From positions 1 through 9,624 of the forward strand of contig CAMEIZ010000063.1 in NCBI GenBank assembly GCA_945919165.1: DNA of 9,624 nt. The letters run 5' to 3'. Below the pieces are notes generated by a model. The model did no database searches and was not told the DNA's origin. It saw nothing but the letters and a program-made list of their open reading frames with translations. The position numbers and the translations under genes were made by a program. This document shows, in pieces, positions 6,803 through 9,624 of this stretch. This DNA is from an uncultured Traorella sp. (lineage in GTDB: Bacteria; Bacillota_I; Bacilli_A; Erysipelotrichales; Erysipelotrichaceae). Position 1 is the stretch's first letter. The number at the start of each line of letters is the position of its first letter.

Positions 6803-6829
6803 CAAACAAAATGCTGTCATTGACAGCAT
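6803..6829 (-). terminator. Intrinsic terminator of the dacB-rluB unit
   Basis: Minus strand: a perfect 8-bp stem (ATGCTGTC paired with GACAGCAT, 3-base loop) spans 6829-6811 and is followed by TTTGTTTGTG. The U tract is interrupted, so efficiency may be moderate. The first stem base is the last base of the rluB stop codon TGA, the same arrangement as at rpsU. Confidence 0.75.
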
Positions 6830-7557
6830 CATCTTTTTTGTCCTTCATTTGCCATTCGACGTAAATCTTTTACTTCCTGTGGCTTGAGCAAACGATAATC
6901 ACCCTGGCTCATGTCATCAACTTTCAAAAAACCTATTGATTTACGGTGCAGACTTGTAACCTGATAACCAAAATATTCAACCATTCGTTTTACCTGATGA
7001 TTTCTTCCTTCCATAATGGTTAAATCAAATTTTGTTTTTTTATGAGCAAAATCTTTATTACGAATTCTCACTTTTGCTGGAAGGGTCATGCCGTCATCAA
7101 GAGGAATTCCCTTTTCCATCAGCTTAATCTGATCTGTATTCAAAATTCCATCAATCAGCACGTCATAAGTTTTAGGCAGATGAAAACGCGGATGAATAAT
7201 ATTGTTCGCAAATTCACCATCATTTGTCAGAATTAACACTCCGCTTGTATCATAATCCAGTCTTCCAACAGGATAAATCCTTTCCGGGCAATCAATCAGT
7301 GATACAACCGTTGTTCGATCTTTTTCATCATTAAGTGTGCAAATTGTTTTTTTCGGTTTATTCATGACATAATAGACTTTATTTTCACGCTGAATCAGTT
7401 CATCATCAACTTCTATCTGATCACCTTTTTTTACTTTATAACCTAATTCATGAATGGTAACACCATTTACTTTTACACGTCCGTCAACGATCAATCCTTC
7501 TGCTTTTCTTCTTGAACAAAGACCGCTGGCAGCAATTACTTTCTGCAATCGTTCCAT
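6829..7557 (-). CDS. rluB: 23S rRNA pseudouridine synthase, RluB/RsuA family
   Basis: The 242-residue enzyme has an N-terminal S4 RNA-binding domain (about 1-50: MERLQKVIAASGLCSRRKAE) followed by a pseudouridine synthase domain. YYVMNKPK (62-69) is the usual domain entry, and GRLDYDTSG (98-106) contains the catalytic Asp101. EGRNHQVKRM (183-192) closes the active site. Family members modify the helix 89 region of 23S rRNA (U2605 in E. coli numbering). The RluB subgroup is preferred over RsuA or RluF from length, the short tail and the position after spmB, as in Bacillus. AAGGATG provides the ribosome site. A 25-base gap from spmB holds a 13-base AT-rich dyad (TGATAT-C-ATATCA, 7573-7585) that overlaps the spmB stop; I assign it no function. 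A terminator follows at once. Confidence 0.92.
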   Translation of the reverse strand: MERLQKVIAASGLCSRRKAEGLIVDGRVKVNGVTIHELGYKVKKGDQIEVDDELIQRENKVYYVMNKPKKTICTLNDEKDRTTVVSLIDCPERIYPVGRLDYDTSGVLILTNDGEFANNIIHPRFHLPKTYDVLIDGILNTDQIKLMEKGIPLDDGMTLPAKVRIRNKDFAHKKTKFDLTIMEGRNHQVKRMVEYFGYQVTSLHRKSIGFLKVDDMSQGDYRLLKPQEVKDLRRMANEGQKR

Positions 7558-7582
7558 ACTTCACATCCTTTGTGATATCATA

Positions 7583-8074
7583 TCATGAAAAGAATAGAAA
7601 TGTAAGTAGTATCGCAACAGTGATACCAACAAAATCACTGATAAGACCGATTGCCATTGAATTTTTTATTTTTTTAACACCAATACATCCAAAATAAAGA
7701 GTGATAACATATAAAGTAGTATCTGTACTTCCTTGAATAATACTGGCCATAATTCCACTGAATGAATCAACACCAAGATATTTAAAGATATCTATCATGA
7801 CTGCCATACTTGCAGTTCCCGAAAATGGTCGAAATAGCATCATAGCCCATAGTGATGGTTCAATTTTCAAAAATCCTTTTGAAAAAATTTGAGCAACCAA
7901 GTCTAAAATACCGCTGATTCGTAAAAGATTAATCGCAAACATCATCGAAAGCATACTGCCAAAAACATCATTAAACAATAAGAATCCTTCTTTAACACCT
8001 TTTAAGAATGCACTGTAGGCATCAACTTTTTTAACTAATGATACGATTAGAATAATTAGAATAAACACCGGCAA
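7583..8074 (-). CDS. spmB: Spore maturation protein SpmB (start uncertain)
   Basis: At least 163 residues, very hydrophobic, with about four or five membrane segments; a nucleoside-recognition (Gate) domain protein. Family landmarks are KKVDAYSAFLKGVKEG (15-30), LFRPFSGTASMAVM (80-93) and IQGSTDTTLYVITLYFG (113-129). SpmA and SpmB are needed in Bacillus for spore core dehydration and heat resistance. The start is unclear. The only common start codon is TTG at 8074-8072, seven bases after the spmA stop, without a well-spaced ribosome site (GGTGGTGGA is 18 bases away). The frame stays open upstream to a TAG at 8107-8105, with only ATC or ATT codons as possible starts. The homologous N terminus as I remember it reaches further upstream than the TTG. 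A rare ATT or ATC start, or reinitiation at TTG after spmA, are both possible. Confidence 0.9.
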   Translation of the reverse strand: MPVFILIILIVSLVKKVDAYSAFLKGVKEGFLLFNDVFGSMLSMMFAINLLRISGILDLVAQIFSKGFLKIEPSLWAMMLFRPFSGTASMAVMIDIFKYLGVDSFSGIMASIIQGSTDTTLYVITLYFGCIGVKKIKNSMAIGLISDFVGITVAILLTFLFFS

Positions 8075-8081
8075 AATGATA

Positions 8082-8651
8082 TTAGTGATGATTCCACCAC
8101 CGATCTACAATCAAACCAGCAACAGATGCGGATAAGGTTGCGATAACTGCATAAGGTATAAAATTAGCAGGCATAGAAGAACCATAAGCAACCCGTAGTG
8201 CTAGAATACTGGTCGGAAACAAAGTAACTCCTCCAGTGTTAAGAACCAAAAAAGTAACCATACTGCGAGTTGCCGTTTTAGGATTAGGATTATGCTTCTG
8301 CATGCCCTTTATGGCTTTTAATCCAGCTGGAGTAGCAGCACTTCCTAATCCAAACATATTGATTACAATATTACTGGCAACATAACCCAGTGTTTCTGTA
8401 TCTTCTTTGATATCAGGAAGCAAAAAACGAAGCAGTGGATTCATTCTTCTTTCCAGCCAGGCAATGCAGCCATTCTGAAAAGCAATTTCAACAATACCAT
8501 TAAAAAAACAAGTTACCGCTATCAGTGGAAGAACGAATTCAAGTGTTTCGCTGCCTACACTCACAATGGCATTACTCAACAGTTCACTTTTACCTGTCAT
8601 CATACCAAAAACAAGTGAACTTAAAATCATGGAGCACCAGAACAGAGTCAA
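8082..8651 (-). CDS. spmA: Spore maturation protein SpmA
   Basis: The 189-residue membrane protein has about four hydrophobic segments (near 5-18, 36-57, 90-103, 160-182). The most diagnostic stretches are NMFGLGSAATPAGLKAIKGM (98-117) and NTGGVTLFPTSILALR (138-153), conserved in SpmA. It works with SpmB in the forespore for core dehydration; the transported substrate is not established. The start is a TTG (8651-8649) whose last two bases and the next A form the dacB stop codon TGA, a four-base TTGA overlap. The strong ribosome site AAAGGAGAG lies inside the end of dacB at normal distance, which supports TTG. The order dacB-spmA-spmB is the Bacillus order. Confidence 0.93.
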   Translation of the reverse strand: MTLFWCSMILSSLVFGMMTGKSELLSNAIVSVGSETLEFVLPLIAVTCFFNGIVEIAFQNGCIAWLERRMNPLLRFLLPDIKEDTETLGYVASNIVINMFGLGSAATPAGLKAIKGMQKHNPNPKTATRSMVTFLVLNTGGVTLFPTSILALRVAYGSSMPANFIPYAVIATLSASVAGLIVDRWWNHH

Positions 8652-9589
8652 TGAAATCTCTCCTTTCTTTCCATCATTTGATCCAGGTTTTTATATTGAA
8701 TCAAAACACCATCTTGATCTTTTATGATCTTCACAAAAGGTTTTTCATTCTTCAAAACCAAAGCATATATATCTTCCTCAATCATTATTTTTTTATTAGC
8801 AATTTTATAATGTCCCTTTTGAATTAATAATACCGTTTCATATTTTTCATAAACGTTTTCATGAAGTTTTTTATGAAGCATAAAATAATCATCTTCACGA
8901 AAACTGACAACAATACTTTCCAAATGATCTTCTGAAGCACTGGTAATTAATGTTTTTCCAGATTGTGTCGTATAACCTGTTTTGCCACCATTACAGGAAT
9001 CATAGATTCTTAAAAGACGGTTTTTATTCGTCCATATACGTTGATTTTCGGCTCGATATTCAAGTGTATTGACAATTGTTCTGAATACTTCATTTTTCAT
9101 AGCTTCTTGCATACATAATGCCATATCATAGACACTGCTTTGATTACCTTCATCAAATTCATCTAAACCACTAGGATTTGAAAAATGAGTATCAACCATC
9201 TTTAGCTCTTTGGCTTTCTCATTCATCAATTCAACAAAACGTTTTTCATTTCCGCCGACATGAACACTAATCAAATATGCAGCATCATTGCCGCTTCTTA
9301 GCATTAAACCATATAAGAGTGATAATAGACTATATGTTTCATTTTCCTTCAAATATAAGGAGGATCCTATTTGTTGAGTTGTTTTTTGATCAACTGTAAC
9401 AAAATCTGAAATATTGCCATATTCCAATGCTACAAGAGCTGTCATAACTTTACTGATACTGGCAATACTTTGAACACGATGTATATTTTCTCCTTCAAGA
9501 ACAGTACCTGATGATAGAACAACATAATCAGCTTTCACATGTGATTGATATATAAAAAAACATAACATCAGAATCCACCATTTTTTCAT
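8648..9589 (-). CDS. dacB: D-alanyl-D-alanine carboxypeptidase (S11 family; DacB/DacF-like)
   Basis: The 313-residue secreted serine peptidase trims the terminal D-Ala of peptidoglycan pentapeptides. A signal peptide covers about residues 1-20 (MKKWW, hydrophobic core, then VKA before DY). The three penicillin-binding motifs are present: S44-I-S-K47 in ASISKVMTA, S99-G-N101 in LRSGNDAA, and K203-T-G205 in GGKTGYT. The catalytic domain ends near 245, and the short remainder (about 250-300) may be a reduced PBP5 C-terminal domain. There is no C-terminal membrane anchor or long amphipathic helix of the kind many family members have, and the uncleaved signal could serve as anchor instead. The protein is shorter than B. 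subtilis DacB or DacF (about 380 residues). Position upstream of spmA and spmB argues for the spore-cortex role of DacB, but sequence alone does not exclude DacF or DacA. The ribosome site (AAGATAAAG) is weak. Confidence 0.9.
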   Translation of the reverse strand: MKKWWILMLCFFIYQSHVKADYVVLSSGTVLEGENIHRVQSIASISKVMTALVALEYGNISDFVTVDQKTTQQIGSSLYLKENETYSLLSLLYGLMLRSGNDAAYLISVHVGGNEKRFVELMNEKAKELKMVDTHFSNPSGLDEFDEGNQSSVYDMALCMQEAMKNEVFRTIVNTLEYRAENQRIWTNKNRLLRIYDSCNGGKTGYTTQSGKTLITSASEDHLESIVVSFREDDYFMLHKKLHENVYEKYETVLLIQKGHYKIANKKIMIEEDIYALVLKNEKPFVKIIKDQDGVLIQYKNLDQMMERKERFH

Positions 9590-9594
9590 ACTTT

Positions 9595-9623
9595 ATCTTA
9601 TGAAAATACGAATTGGATTATGA
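9595..9623 (-). promoter_or_regulatory. Weak candidate sigma-E-like promoter before dacB
   Basis: Minus strand: TCATAAT (9623-9617), 14-base spacer, CATAAGAT (9602-9595). This resembles the sporulation sigma-E pattern (an ATATT-like -35 and CATACA-like -10), with 14 bases between them as expected. However, transcription would begin about at the start codon, leaving no room for a ribosome site, so the match may be chance or the transcript leaderless. The upstream gene is outside the window, so the dacB unit could start elsewhere. Confidence 0.22.
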
Positions 9624-9624
9624 A

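Noticed and set aside
8525..8827. A 100-codon open frame on the plus strand opposite the spmA-dacB junction.
   Set aside because: It runs antisense across two well-supported genes, its composition is that of a reverse-complement shadow, and no promoter or ribosome site precedes it.

Overview
This is AT-rich DNA from a low-GC, endospore-forming Firmicute, and every gene lies on the minus strand. Two groups of sporulation genes (a dacB-spmA-spmB-like set and a yqfC-yqfD pair), Shine-Dalgarno sites of the AGGAG type, TTG starts and TGA used as a true stop (so not mollicute code 4) all fit. My best guess is the Erysipelotrichia, because the proteins are compact and diverged relative to Bacillus relatives; this is inference from sequence style, not a search. 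No mobile element, tRNA, rRNA, CRISPR array or phage gene is visible, and no gap between genes exceeds about 100 bases.

In transcription order, from high to low coordinates, the window has four units. (1) 9589-6829: a serine D-Ala-D-Ala carboxypeptidase (dacB-like), spmA, spmB and the pseudouridine synthase rluB, ending in a hairpin terminator at 6829. The first three would act on spore cortex formation and spore core dehydration. (2) 6735-1863: a tightly packed operon of rsmE (16S rRNA methyltransferase), two unrecognised small genes, mtaB (tRNA ms2t6A methylthiotransferase), murE (muropeptide ligase) and deoC (deoxyribose-phosphate aldolase). Neighbours overlap by 17, 4, 4 and 14 bases, or are separated by 1 base. 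A candidate sigma-A promoter precedes rsmE. (3) 1797-1618: rpsU (ribosomal protein S21) alone, with its own good promoter and intrinsic terminator. (4) 1561-1: yqfC, yqfD and the first half of phoH, which runs off the window; neighbours overlap by 17 and 8 bases.

The gene content joins neighbourhoods known from Bacillus subtilis (dacB-spmA-spmB-rluB; rsmE-mtaB; rpsU; yqfC-yqfD-phoH) into one stretch, with murE and deoC inserted. I see no clear undescribed system. The least explained parts are the two small genes between rsmE and mtaB, the mixed substrate-specificity motifs of MurE, and the unusual start of spmB.
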